Origin: Galeruca laticollis
Taxonomy: Eukaryota; Arthropoda; Insecta; Coleoptera; Chrysomelidae
Direction: 5' to 3'
Length of the DNA stretch: 64,000 nucleotides
NCBI GenBank assembly: GCA_963921935.1
Contig: OY998176.1
Span: 48,633,813 to 48,697,812 of the forward strand
The notes below the pieces were generated by a model. The model saw nothing but the letters and a program-made list of their open reading frames with translations, made no database searches and was not told where the DNA came from. A program made the position numbers and the translations under genes. This document shows positions 43,706-55,163 of the stretch, one piece after another (position 1 is the first letter of the stretch; each line of letters starts with the position of its first letter).

Positions 43706-45500
43706 TGCGCGCGTTTCTCAATGCAGAAATGTTACGCTTTCTGCATCAAATTCGAAGCGGAAAATGCGTAGTTTCGGTCGGATATGAAAAAAAAATATTT
43801 TAAAAACAATTTTTCAAATTATAATTAGGTTCATTTCATAACTAATGTTCAACTCAACTTATATCACAAAAATTGAACTTTCAATTGGAAATCGATTCAT
43901 ACGATTCTCTCTACAAAGCCACATTTTTATTTTCTTGAAATGACATTTGATTCAATTTAAACAATACGTAATCTCCAAACTAACTGTTATATGTTGTACT
44001 CACAATGGTAATAAAAGACACAATTCATGATTTGGCAACTGCCAGAATTAATATTTAAATGAGGTTAGATTGCAAACAAGGAACAAATATTTTAGATAAC
44101 ATACAAATCAAATATAGAAGGAATTTTATTGGATGAAACTACTTAGTAACAAAACTGAATACCTATTGGGTAATTTTCACATAAAATTGTACACAAGAAA
44201 GTAAACAGGAATAAAAATAATTTACAGAATTAAGGAAATTAATAAATTCTAAACAATTATTTTTAATAAAGTAGCAGAAACTTAATAAATATTCTCAAAT
44301 TTATAACCCTGATTACTTTTTATTGTCAGAGAAATTGTAATTAAATAATTGATGTTCTAATTGGTTGTTAAGAGATTCTATTTACGTATCGAGAAAAAAG
44401 TTTGTTTTTGGGAAGGTTTGACAGATTCAAGTTGAAAAATCTGAATACAGTAAAATTTAAAAGATAACCAAAATAAGTAAAGAAATTAAAAAATCAGTGT
44501 TAATAAACAATTAATTCAAGAACTAAAAACAAAGAACTTTTGGTGTACCTATTCGAGAAAATCTAATATCCAGAAGACAATGTCAACATCATTTGTAGGA
44601 GTGAATCAGTTTCCTTCCAGTTTACTGTGACTAAATACTAGGTACTAGTACTGCCAGCATCCGTCCAGTATTATCGAAATTTCAGTGCACAAGGTGATAT
44701 TAGATTATTTCATTTGGCCATTTAAATAAAAAAGAAGTTTAGATTGCAATATATAAAGTTAAAATTCTATCAAATTATTCAAAGACCATTTGGCAGTCAA
44801 TCAATTTATCGAAATTTATAGGTTCCATTTATTTATCTATTTCCATTTATAGATAGGTTTGTTAAAATAACATAAAGAGATATCTGATCAATCTACTCTA
44901 GATTTAAATTGCACATCCTGTTTGTTTTGAATTCATTGTAACTGTTCTATGTAATAACGATTATCAAATTAATTTAGATTTAAAATTATTCAATTGACTT
45001 TCATTAAAAAAGAAAAGAATTTACAAAAGTGTTTTGTTAATATTAAAATTTACTTCTTCGTGACCATACATACTTGGTCTTTGTCAAAAAAGATCTACAG
45101 TTCAGATATAACCAAATACTTGAGATTTAGGCAATACTTATTCCATTTTACGTATTAAAATAAATAAAATGCTCTGGGGGCTATATGAACTCACCCTCAC
45201 TCCACAATTTTTAACAATAGCTTTGGGCAAAAATTTAAATTAAAATTAATATAAATTATATAATAAAATAACAAACTATCATATTACAATATATTAACAA
45301 GAGTCTGGGTTCGATTGACATTTCTTTAAACACACTATTAAAATATATTTTTATATTTAGCGTATAAAAGAGACTTCGTTATAACATTTTTCACAGCTAA
45401 AAGCCATTGTGCGGCCATTTTCTTTGTTGTTGCTTATGACAAATCATAGAGCTTCAGTTGTGTTAGTTAAGTTTTTGTGGTTATAATGTTTGTTGTAGAT
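43706..45500. other. AT-rich, no recognised gene
   Basis: Long AT-rich stretch, about 1.8 kb, with short frames only. I see no terminal repeats or domain motifs. Confidence 0.45.
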
Positions 45501-45507
45501 GTTTGAA

Positions 45508-46020
45508 ATGAACCAGTATTGCTGCGTTTCTCAGTGTTCATCTTGGATAAAGCGAAATCTTAATTTAGTTTTCATCTCTTCCCGAAAGCTGGAAAATCAA
45601 AGGTTTTTGTGGAAACTGAGCTTGGGTCCAAGGAACTAATCAATAGACGATTGTTGTGAATAAAAACAATAAAAATCGAAAAAAGTGTGTCAAATACGAT
45701 GAACGTGTACTCATTACATTTTCTCGAAAGTGATTTTTTACAGAAAGGTAAGTAAACTATGGTTGAAATCCTTTTTATTCCATTATTTTCTTTTTAGTTA
45801 GAGTAAAACGTGAAACATTGAAATTATTTGCTGTGCCGTCCGAGAATCTGCCACTAGGGTCATTGGTACATCGCCTGCAGGGCCATCATCCAGAAAAAAA
45901 AAACGAGAAGAAGAGTGCTCAACAAAAGTTGGACCCGCTATTGAGGATCAACAAGAGGACATATTGAACATAGATTTTGAGGACCAAGAAGTATCAGAAG
46001 CCTTATTAAATTTAGTTTAA
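45508..46020 (+). pseudogene. THAP-domain protein relic, two exons
   Basis: ATG 45508: MNQYCCVSQCSSWIKRNLNL followed, after a frame change, by LFPKAGKSK. A distal VYSLHFLESDFLQK (45705-45747, the H-F part of the C2CH finger, its Cys replaced by Tyr/Ser) ends at a GGTAAGT donor. The next exon (~45797) reads RVKRETLKLFAVPSENLPLG, the 'L..AVPS.NLP' block that follows THAP domains in P-element-like proteins, then an acidic C-terminus stopping at 46018-46020. Frameshifts (poly-A near 45900) show decay. No transposase core. Confidence 0.65.
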
Positions 46021-46024
46021 TACA

Positions 46025-47025
46025 AATGTTACTTGAAAAATTTCTAAAAAAACGATTTTATAGTACACACAAACGTAAACAATAGTATAATGGTACTTAG
46101 TTAGCTGTCACAGTCATGGCGCTTGTCTATTCCAAAAAATTGTAATATTAAATATTTTAAGCACTTTGCAATTTGGAGTTTAAGAACAAAACGTTTTCAA
46201 ACTTCCGTTTGATATTAATCAAAGTACTGTATTGTCTGTGGAAAGAAAGCTTATCTTTCTTACAATGATAGTCAAGGACTACAAAACAAATTGTGATTCA
46301 GATGACTGCAGTTTATTAGATAACTTAAATTATTTTCTAAATTTTTAAAATGACCCAAAACCATTCACTTCCGTAGGTATAGTTCTGTTTGCAATAGCCA
46401 AAATAATTGGATTTATTGTATCTTTTACAGAATTAACCCCAAGATACCACTGAACGATCTGTACTTTCCCTGCGGTTGTGTAAATAGTTGTGTAAATGTT
46501 TCAGCGGTAATTTAATGTTTGATTGTTTTCGCAACCACTGCCGGCGAATAATGACTCATTGACAATAGACACTATCATACCGTTTTTAAACTAGAAGTAA
46601 TTAGAATTTAAGTTGGAGTTGTGTCGATTCCTGATTAGTCAGATCACAGATCTTTTGAATCGAGTGGTGTAACAGAAGGAGATGACAGGATTCCGTCTCT
46701 CTCGATTATGTGGTAGTATAATATAACTGCATTCCTTGTTACTCTTACAGATTCTGTCTATACCCAAGATATATTTTTCCGATATTGCATATTCTATTTA
46801 TTATATTGAAAAAAGTTGATGAAACACGGGAACCATTAATAAGCAGACCGTAATATTGTAGGTACATGTATATGTTTGCAGGTTGCCCACAAAGTATAGC
46901 ATAAATTCATTATTAGCAAAATAGACAGAAAGATCAAAAAACTCGAAACAGATCGATTTTTAATTTACTATGTTTAATAGAGTAATCTGTAATACAGGAT
47001 AAATAATCTTTGAGTGATGACGCCA
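46025..47025. other. AT-rich, no recognised gene
   Basis: 46150-46420 has a few protein-like stretches without a recognisable family, possibly the remainder of the THAP-containing element. The rest is uninformative. Confidence 0.35.
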
Positions 47026-47029
47026 GCAA

Positions 47030-47352
47030 CAATTTTTTCAAATTAAACTTCTCCCTTTTTTTCAATTTGCGAATTTCTCTTCAGGGGTGATTTAAAAAAT
47101 GTAAGTTATTCTTGATTAATTGGTACGGGGAGACAAAAACGTAAATTTCTGATTGACTTTATCTGTTTAATCCAGCGGCTAGGATAACTTATGAAAGTGG
47201 ATAGATACAATGTTAAAATAACAAACAACTTTTACGTTTTTGTCCACCCTATACCAATTTGAATCAATTTGTGATACATTTCTGGAATCAGTTGGCAAGG
47301 GAAATCCGCAAATTGAAAAAAAGAGAAGAGTTTCATTTGAAAAACAGTTACT
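47030..47352. repeat. Foldback element with ~115-bp imperfect arms
   Basis: The outer arm parts CTTCTCCCTTTTTTTCAATT (near 47046) and AATTGAAAAAAAGAGAAGAG (near 47313) pair, as do the inner parts TACGGGGAGACAAAAACGTAAA (47123-47144, shown by its core GACAAAAACGTAAA) and TTTACGTTTTTGTCCACCCTATACC (core TTTACGTTTTTGTC, 47229 onward). The loop is ~85 bp. No coding; a MITE-like foldback. Confidence 0.7.
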
Positions 47353-48280
47353 GAGATCAGACGGCACGTACTAAATTAATAAATATACAAAATAGTGATC
47401 AATAACAAAAGATATGATTAACATTTGACATGGCTGTAGTTCTCTAATAACATAAATTCTCCAATCCAAATGGTATTCCATTAACCAATACAACAACACA
47501 ATTATTATATTTTGATTATTAGAACCACAATATTCAAATATAAACAATGCTGTCACCCACTATTCAATACTCACCCTCTTTAAAACCTTACAACGCAAAA
47601 TCGAACTTCCTGGATAATTATAATCATTCATTATAATAATGTGGGATGTTATTTCATCCCTTAAACAAGTACCTGTAATTTAGATCTGCTCTATTGATTT
47701 TCCTGTCCAAGTTAATTGGCCTTGTCAATGTTATATGTGGGAGTATTAATGCTTCCACTATTTTTATTTCTTTATCCTATCATTGACAAAACAAATGAAT
47801 AAAGGCTGGTATTAGGCCTCATTCGGAAATAGACGTCATACAAATAAATTCAATTGATAAAATAGATTGTTGTTCACCCAATTTGTTAATTTTAATTAAA
47901 TTTCCATTCCATTTATTGATTAAAATTATATCGGAAATTTACAAATAAAATAATAATCAGCTGGGTATGGTATACCGAGGAGACATATTTGTTTCTAATA
48001 GTTTGTATTTTCTCTATAGTCTATATCCCTATGCGCTTGGATATGATTATCAATAAAAACACAACTTATTTGCCCAAAAACATAAATATATTAACAGAGT
48101 GATTGATCGCCCATCTAACATATAACAATGAATAGGAAATCATTGTCATACATGAAGTAACCAAATTGCAACATTGAAAACGATCGTACAAATCTTATCA
48201 GTTGCATATTGATATTGTATCAACCTGTATTGATCTTAAACTAAAAGTCGCTTCTGTTACAGATAATAAATAATATAGTT
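47353..48280. other. AT-rich, no recognised gene
   Basis: Only short chance frames; no terminal repeats noticed. Confidence 0.4.
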
Positions 48281-48284
48281 GCTT

Positions 48285-48372
48285 ATAGCAAAAATTTTGG
48301 TCTGCATATAAATATATCTAAAACTAAAATGCTCGTGTTCGCGAAAAAAACGCTTGTTGGGGTTGAAGACTA
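48285..48372 (+). pseudogene. Non-LTR reverse transcriptase shard (motif D region)
   Basis: SKNFGLHINISKTKMLVFAK plus KTLVGV matches the 'G+.IN..KTK.MVF.K' segment that follows the YADD motif in RTE/CR1-type RTs. It is only ~28 residues long, truncated at the 3' end of the Jockey-like element downstream. A related RT relic lies at 59.9-60.9 kb. Confidence 0.55.
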
Positions 48373-48610
48373 AACTTCGGAAATGACAAACTGGCTGATT
48401 ATTGAGAATATTAGACTGAAAATGTTTTGGCTTGCTCCTTACCCTAGTATAAAAAGCTTTCGTAGATACTCTTGCTGCTGTTAACTATGAAGGTGATGGC
48501 TGGGTAAAAAGCTGTTTCTTACCATGGCCTCTACCATTGTGTCTTAATAATCTACCTACATAGATTCTCTAGACTCTGAACATCACTAACGACACGAGGC
48601 TGAATTTACC

Positions 48611-51015
48611 TTATCTAGTTAAAATGACAGACAAATTTTTCACCTGAATTTTATTTATATATAAAACTGACAAAAGTGACATTGATAATCGTAGACACCG
48701 ACTTATACACGGCACAAGATTCAAACTAGCTTTGACAGCGGACAGACCCCAACTGACAAAATAACAACAAAACAAAATATAAATATCTTCTGCGGGAGTA
48801 GCGGCTCTGAGTGTATCACTAAAATTTTTGGGTAAATAATAAATATAAAAGTTTTTGTATATATTTGTTATGAAGTTATTGATAGTGGGCAAGTCTGCTT
48901 GTTCATGTAAACCTGAGTTTTTAGGAAGTTCTGGGTAAACTGTTTTGTAATGTAGTTCCATAGGTAGGCACTTGTTTTGCACCATCTGCAATGTGTGAAA
49001 ATTGTGTAGTGGCTGTGTAATGATTTGATTATAAATCATTAGTTTGTTAGTTGTTGGAAGACAACTTTTCTTACGTATCAACGGGTACAATTTGCTCAGT
49101 GCACTTTTAGCTTTTTGTACTTGTTGCATAATGTGTGCATTGGTGTTGGTGTTGCCATCCACTGTGTAGACGAGATACTTTTGCTGCTGGGAGTAATCAT
49201 TTTCCCATCTACACACAATTGTGATTGCAATGAGCCACTTCCCTGTTGTCCTCCTGAGCAACAAGTACTCTGTCTTAGAGGCGTGGATCGTAAGTTTATT
49301 GTCTCTCATGTATGAGAGTACTCGTATTTGTGTGTTAATGTACGTTTGAATATTATGTAGTGCGATGTCAGATGTTGATGTAGATGATACAAAACAAGTG
49401 TCGTCTACATACGTGGCAGGATTTGTAGGGAGGAGAGTAGATCGTGGTTGAAAAGGAAATATAGCAAGGGTGACAGGCCCATCGTTAACACAAGTATATA
49501 ATTTTCTGTTTGTTATATAAGATTTAACAATTTTTATTAAGTAATCTGGGAGTTTAAGATTCATTAATTTAAATAATAATTCCTCGTGCCATACGATGTC
49601 AAAGGCTTTTTGAATATCAATGGGAACCATCACAGATTATAATTTCGACCACAGTACTGTGCCCGCCTCTGAAACCGTATTGCTCTTGGATATTATGTTT
49701 TGTTTCTCAACAAAGAATTGCGTTCTCTTAAGAATGATTTTATCAATCACCTTTGCTATATTCAATAGAGAGATAGGTCTATAACTACCCACATAACAGG
49801 GTTGTTTGTTGGTTTTAATAATTGGGATAACATTGGCAATCCTGAGCGTATCTGGGTAGTTGCCATTTTGATTATATAGTTTACAATATAAGTGATTTGC
49901 ACTATTGCTTTTTTAGGTAAATTTTTGAGGAGGATGTTTTAGATGCCATCCATCTCCGGCACAGTCTTATTTTTAAGTAAAGCAACGGAGTTGTGTATTC
50001 CTGAGTTGGTGGCTAAGTTTTTGGTGTTTGATGTGTGTGCATTATGTAAGTAGTTTAGAACTGTTTCTTCTTCGCTCTTGTTTTTTAGTTTTCTCGTTAT
50101 TTTCCATAAAGTATTGTCTTTTGGAGAGAGATTTTCTAAGAAAGTTTTCCATGTATAATTCCTACATTCACGTATTAAAGTATTTATCACGTTTTGGTAA
50201 TGTTTTAATAATTGTCTGTCATCGTCGTTTCTGTTAAATTGCCATCTTCTTCGAATTTTATTTTTACTATACAGTCCGGGAGGGTATTTTGAGTTTGGGA
50301 TTTAGGTTTAAGGGAAGTTGTATTGTTTTCGGTCGTGAATATTATGTTTTGTAAATTCTGTATTGTGTTAGTTAAGTTATTTGGGTTTTCGATTTTGACT
50401 GTGATTGGAATTGAGGTCTGGGATGGTAAGGTCGATTGTGCTAGAGAAATACCTGGAATAGCGAAAGTGGGTGGAATCGTCAGTGCTGAAAATATTTCAG
50501 TCCGAATTATCACACAATCTCAGGAGAGTGTTTCCGTTGGGGTAAGCGTATGTGCCATAGGAGTCCCAAAGTGGGTGCTTACAATTTTAGTAACCCACTA
50601 TGAGAACCCTATTGTGTGTTCTTGTGATGTCAAATAAATCTGATTCGTAAAGTTTATTGTTAGGCGAACTATATGCCCCCACTACTTTGATTTTGTTGTC
50701 TATAAGTAATGATATATGCTCAATTGACGCATTATTTGGTTGCAGGAGTTGGAATTTTATGTCTTTTTCTATTAATACGGCGAGGCCACCACCGCCGACA
50801 TCTGCGGGGCAATCTTGTCTGAATAGACTAATATCGGGATTTATTAGGTTTGAGGACCGTCTCGATTAAGAAGAAAATATCAAATTTATGAATCTCGAGA
50901 AATTGTCTGAGAAAATGAAGCTTACTAATTATTCCATGTACATTACAGAAGATTATTTTAAGAAAATTTCGTTTTTGAATTCCTGTTTCACCACCTACTT
51001 GCCTAGATGTCATAT
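48611..51015 (-). pseudogene. Jockey-like ORF2: endonuclease and RT, motif B deleted
   Basis: 51015-50640 is the endonuclease start (MTSRQVGGET, FLKIIFCNVHGIISKLHF, FDIFFLIETVLKPNKS). The middle is broken, with several frames between 50870 and 50190. The RT begins near 50190 (WKITRKLKNKSEEE), continues with PCYVGSYRPISLLNIAKVID and FVEKQNIIQEQYGFRGGHST across frameshifts, then VPIDIQKAFDIVWHEELLFK (motif A, 49620) and NPATYVDDTCFVSSTST (motif C; YVDD). The GVPQGS motif B between them is missing: FPFQPRSTLLPTNPA runs straight into motif C, an internal deletion of ~25 codons. The thumb and C-terminal region are open to 48611. No RNase H. Confidence 0.8.
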
Positions 51016-51018
51016 TAA

Positions 51019-52854
51019 TCAATACATACCAGCGACAAAGTTGTATAAATAGTGAATTTTTCCTCTTTATTCGTGGCTGCCTTCATTTCATGGAGTAGGT
51101 CAGCAACGGCCCTGGTAAGTTCGCCTAGGTTGACTGTTGCTTGGAGTTCTTGGAACATGGAGTTGAGTTGTGAAAATTTGTTTATATCAACAGCAGAAGC
51201 ATTATTTGTTTGAGGGGTGGGTCGGGTTTTAGGGATGTTTTGTTGTGGGGCGGCGGTGGGTAGTTTTGTGAGTAAACTGGGAAAGTCTTGGTGGGTGAGG
51301 GTAGTTTTGTTGTTCCAAGGGTTTGACGTTGGAATGGGAGCTGGGATGTATTTGGGAGCTGTTTCTTTGTATGACGTTTTTGTTCTTTTCGTCTCGAGCC
51401 ACCCTCTACTATAATGTATTCTGGACACATTTCTGCGTTAGTAGGGTGATCGCATTTGCAGTTAGCACAATTTTCCGGCTTTGATCTTTCCTTCAAACTT
51501 TCCGGGGTCAAGTGGGGGACAGCGTATTTCAAACATCGTGGGGTACGGCCCCAGTTTGATGTGGCATGACCCCAGTGTTGGCGTATATGGCACTGAATTA
51601 TCGGTTTAATTTGTCGACCATTTGGTTCCGTTATTTCCAAATAAAGCGGCCTTGCTTTTGTGCTCATCTGGAACACACCCTTAATGTCAATTTTGTAGAC
51701 TTTGGATAATTCTTCTTTAGTCCCATCTATTTGAAGGCCTTCAGCTAGTCCCCTCAATACAAACGCGTGGGTTTTTTCGTCTTTTCTGGTGTATGTGTGA
51801 AATGGTATAGTAGGTTATCGAAGTCTTCGGTCTCTTTTGTGAAAATTATCGTTGAATTTGCTGTATATTTAATTTATAACGACTTCGTTACGTAATCTGT
51901 AAGTCGCAGCACCATATCTTTGTGTGCTGAGACATTCCCATCGATCACGATGGGGGAGCAGGATGTTGTAGTTTTTGTAACCGCTTCTTTTTGTTTGGCC
52001 CGTTTAGTGTTGTGGTTCGTATTAAGTTCATCTGAGTTTTCATCGGATGCGTTGAATTTGCGGAATTTTCTTTTCTCCCGTTTTTTTTTGCTGTCTCTCT
52101 GGCGAATCGTCGTCTGAGTCCTCGGATAAGGTTTCATATCTGTTACTCGTTTTTGTTAATGTTTGCTTTTTTGTTTGTTTAATGAGAATATTGAAAGATG
52201 TAACTTTTTGGGGATGATAAATTCCGATGATTGCGGTATTGATGTGTCTATCTGTTCATTAGCGGAAATTGTCGTTATAGCTTTTAAGTCTTCTGTATGC
52301 TTGTTTTTGTTGGTCATGCCCATTACTCTGGGCACGATCGTTTTATTGGTCATATTCTCGTACTGAGAAACGAAGTTATCTGTAATAGCTGTTGTGGCAT
52401 TTTCAGCATTCTCCACTTCTTGTGCCCACGATTGACTGGTCTGCTTATGAACTAGCGCTTGTATGATAGTCATTTTTATGGGTTGGTTTTTTGACTTATT
52501 CTTTATAGATTCATCGGGTGAGCTGGATTTATATCCAATGGAGTATTCCTCAATATTCGTAGGGTTTTGCAGATTATTATGGTTAGCTGTTCTGTCGGGT
52601 GTTGACGTTCTATTTGTAGATTGCCCTCGACAGGTAGGAATTGATAATTCAAGCGATGCGTCTGCTGTGAGATTCGCTCTTATACACTTTTCTAGTTTGT
52701 TTTCTGATTGAGTGTTTCCTATACACTTTTTAATTTCTATGTTTCCTAGACACTTTTTAGTTGGTGGACTGCCTAGACACTTTTTATTATTCGTACTTCC
52801 GATACACTTTTCTATGTCGACGTGTTCTATACACTTTTCTTTTGTTTGTGTCAC
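51019..52854 (-). pseudogene. Jockey-like ORF1: gag with KC(I/L) peptide repeats
   Basis: 52854-52156 is an open 232-codon N-terminal part starting just inside the MULE junction (no ATG in frame). It carries six EKCIE/KKCLG-type repeats in its first 60 residues, followed by a Ser/Asn/Thr-rich segment. After frame changes (52137-51874, basic KKREKRKFRKFNASDEN; then 51757-51182) come RPLYLEITEPNGRQIKPIIQ, a degenerate knuckle CHIRQHWGHATSNWGRTPRC and a good CANCKCDHPTNAEMC (CX2CX4HX4C). A Pro-rich C-terminus ends in LVCID-stop at ~51018. Typical of Jockey gag RNA binding, apart from the repeats. Confidence 0.75.
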
Positions 52855-54215
52855 ATTGTGTGGATTGTAATCAAATATTTTCCAGACCGTCTAATTTAAG
52901 AGTCTATGTAAAGAGGAAACATCCAGGTAGGTACAAAATTTAATTTTTCTTTTTCATTATGTATGTAAAGTGATTATTTTCTTAGATAAAATAGATGTTC
53001 TTGCTCCAATTATTCGAAAACCCTTAGGCGCACACAGTCATATGTGTAAAGTAAAGAGTGTGAACAAACTTTTGTTAGCTTTGGAAATTTGTTCCTACCT
53101 ACCTACTTTGCTTTATAATTATGCAGGTTCTTGTAACAATGTATTAGTTTACAACATTTATCATATAAATAATTTTTTCAGATAAGTTGGAATAACCAGC
53201 TTCAATTCAAAAAGAATAGATATTCAAGTGGAGTTAGTGATAGTCAATTTAATTCTTTGAAAATCTTCGTTAAACATAAAAGTACACACAAATAACAAAA
53301 ACATTTTCTCCAATAAAATATGTTGGTACATCCACAGATGTGGTAATTTACCGTTAGATTCAAAATAACCAGCAAGAAATAATTAATGAAGAAATTGAGT
53401 TCAAATAATTGAAGCATTTTCTCACAGATCAGGCAAGATTTGTACCAGAGGTAACAATATTCGTCAACATACAGAGGTCCAATAAAATAGATGGATATTG
53501 TCCAGCCAGAATGAATCTATATTTAGTTGTTAGAAAAGTTGATGTACAATTTTGTAAATTCATGTTCGTCGTTGTCAGGAGATGAACCTTGGACACCTTT
53601 TTTTAACGAAATCACAAAAATAATACATTGCTTAAAAGAATTACAAATACTCTTGCAAGCCACATTGGATGATGTCAGAGACTCTGTAGAAAATTGTAGA
53701 CTGGAATGAATCAATTTGTTTACAAAAAAAGACCTCTATAATATTGAGAAAACATTTCATTTGAAAGGTTCGTCTGGTCGTCACGCAAATGATGCTGTAA
53801 GTGCATAGGCCTGGGTTATCGAGTTAAAAGTCAGTGACTCTGTACTTTGTTATAAACCTCAAGATAACTTTAATTATGAATACTCTGAACTCAAGCATGA
53901 TGATTTCCTGCTGATCATCATGACAGAAGGCAAAACTATTTCCTCACAGAATTTGCTAATGATTCCGTATGCGTGGATGCTACACATGGACTTAACGCTT
54001 ATGGATATGAAATGCATACCTTACTCATATTGGATGACTTAAGAGAAGGTTATCCATGTGCCTTTCTCTTATCAAATAGGTCAGTTTTTAAGATTTTTTC
54101 ATGTATTCAGAAGGCAATTGAAAACAAAATTCAGCTGAGTGTGTTCATGTTAGACATGGCTGAAGCATATTATAATTTCTGGATAGAGATTATGTTTCCT
54201 GCTGAATATAGGTAA
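52852..54215 (+). pseudogene. MULE-like (Mutator superfamily) transposase
   Basis: The first recognisable exon (52855-52939) encodes a C2H2 finger, CVDCNQIFSRPSNLRVYVKR then KHPGRY, where the first His is replaced by Tyr (YVKRKH); a GTAGGTA donor follows. Further coding lies at 53560-53700 (DEPWTPFFNEITKIIHCLKE) and 53720-53790 (HLKGSSGRHANDAVSA). The catalytic part is at 53964-54215: SVCVDATHGLNAYGYEMHTL (first Asp), LILDDLREGYPCAFLLSNRS and FMLDMAEAYYNFW (second Asp), ending at a GT after PAEYR. Insect MULE-like transposases show this CxDxTHGxN..DDxxExxP layout. Stops at 53709, ~53806 and ~53880. The C-terminal Glu part is not seen. Confidence 0.6.
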
Positions 54216-54219
54216 TTCA

Positions 54220-54965
54220 ACACACATTATTTATTTACATATTAGGTACTTATAATATGATATTGATGTTGGTATTACAGGTTTGGTTAAATTTAACATT
54301 ATTCAATTTCTCTAGTGAGTTATTGATGTTTGTTGTCAGTATCTCTAGTTTTTGGAATTTGAGTTTCGTATTGCGGGCAGTTTCCTTTTATAATTGGTTC
54401 TTGCGATAAGTTGTAAATTACTCATTAGAACGGTCTTCAGTTACCTAGCATAACTGTTTTTTTAACATATTTGTACCAAATAGTCAATAAAAGTGGAACA
54501 ATCAATTAATAGACAATAAAACGACATAGGTACTATCTAAATATTTTTATTATTTACACGTATACTACAAATAACAGAATTAGAAAAAGTTACGTATGCG
54601 TATAATTGGTACATCTACACATTTCGCCATCTAATATTTATGTGGAATTGGGAATATAATATGTATGTATATAACAGAGATTAAAAAATGATATTGTTAC
54701 GACTTTTGCCCATGAAAATGTGCTTACGCGGTTACGCCCAAGACTGTCACATTTTTGGAATGTGTTGTTGCCATCCGTGAAACTTAGGTTTCTTTCTGAC
54801 ACATTATTTGTAAACGAAGAACGTATTGAGAAATAAGAATAAGCTTCTTCTAATTGACAGAACTTATTATGAATATTTATTTGACTATATTAATTTTTTG
54901 ATGACATCTACGTTTCATTAAATAAGATACACATACTCAGCTAAATTACTCTTTCTCTTAAAATT
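54220..54965. other. No recognised gene
   Basis: AT-rich sequence after the MULE relic; TIRs of that element were not found. An AATAAATA signal lies on the minus strand near 54875, downstream of the small membrane ORF. Confidence 0.35.
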
Positions 54966-54968
54966 AAG

Positions 54969-55163
54969 TCATCCTCCTCTCGGCTCTGAAACAAAAAAAT
55001 TAGTATTAATAATTGATCCGTATTCAACCTGAATGGCAGTTCCATATTTTAATACTTCAGAATAAACATGATCATAAAATATAGATACCGTTAAGATGAA
55101 AAGAATTGTCGTTAAAAGGAATGCCATAATTAATGCAATCTGAATTCTGGTAAATGCTGACAT
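54969..55163 (-). CDS. Possible small single-pass membrane protein
   Basis: A 64-residue minus-strand frame from ATG 55163 (context AAGAATG) to TGA at 54969-54971. The N-terminus MSAFTRIQIALIMAFLLTTI continues hydrophobic to about residue 30, a clear membrane anchor or signal anchor. A short polar tail (YDHVYSEVLKYGTAIQVEYG..) and a basic end SEPRGG follow. A possible polyadenylation signal lies ~95 bp downstream. No family is recognised. It could be a last exon of a larger gene or a chance frame in AT-rich DNA; nothing else here argues for function. Confidence 0.3.
   Translation of the reverse strand: MSAFTRIQIALIMAFLLTTILFILTVSIFYDHVYSEVLKYGTAIQVEYGSIINTNFFVSEPRGG

Larger units (their letters stand above)
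48611..52854 (-). mobile_element. Jockey-like non-LTR retrotransposon
   Basis: Minus strand: ORF1 (gag with two zinc knuckles) then ORF2 (endonuclease and RT), about 4.2 kb. ORF1 stops at TAA and an ATG follows one base later (TAATATG, ~51013-51019), a stop-restart arrangement. The 5' end abuts a MULE-type zinc-finger exon at ~52855; the 3' end abuts an RT shard. Both ORFs are broken. Confidence 0.75.

Noticed and set aside
50323..50637. 104-codon plus-strand frame
   Set aside because: Antisense to the Jockey-like ORF2 endonuclease region; Val-rich composition expected from a Thr/Asn-rich sense strand.
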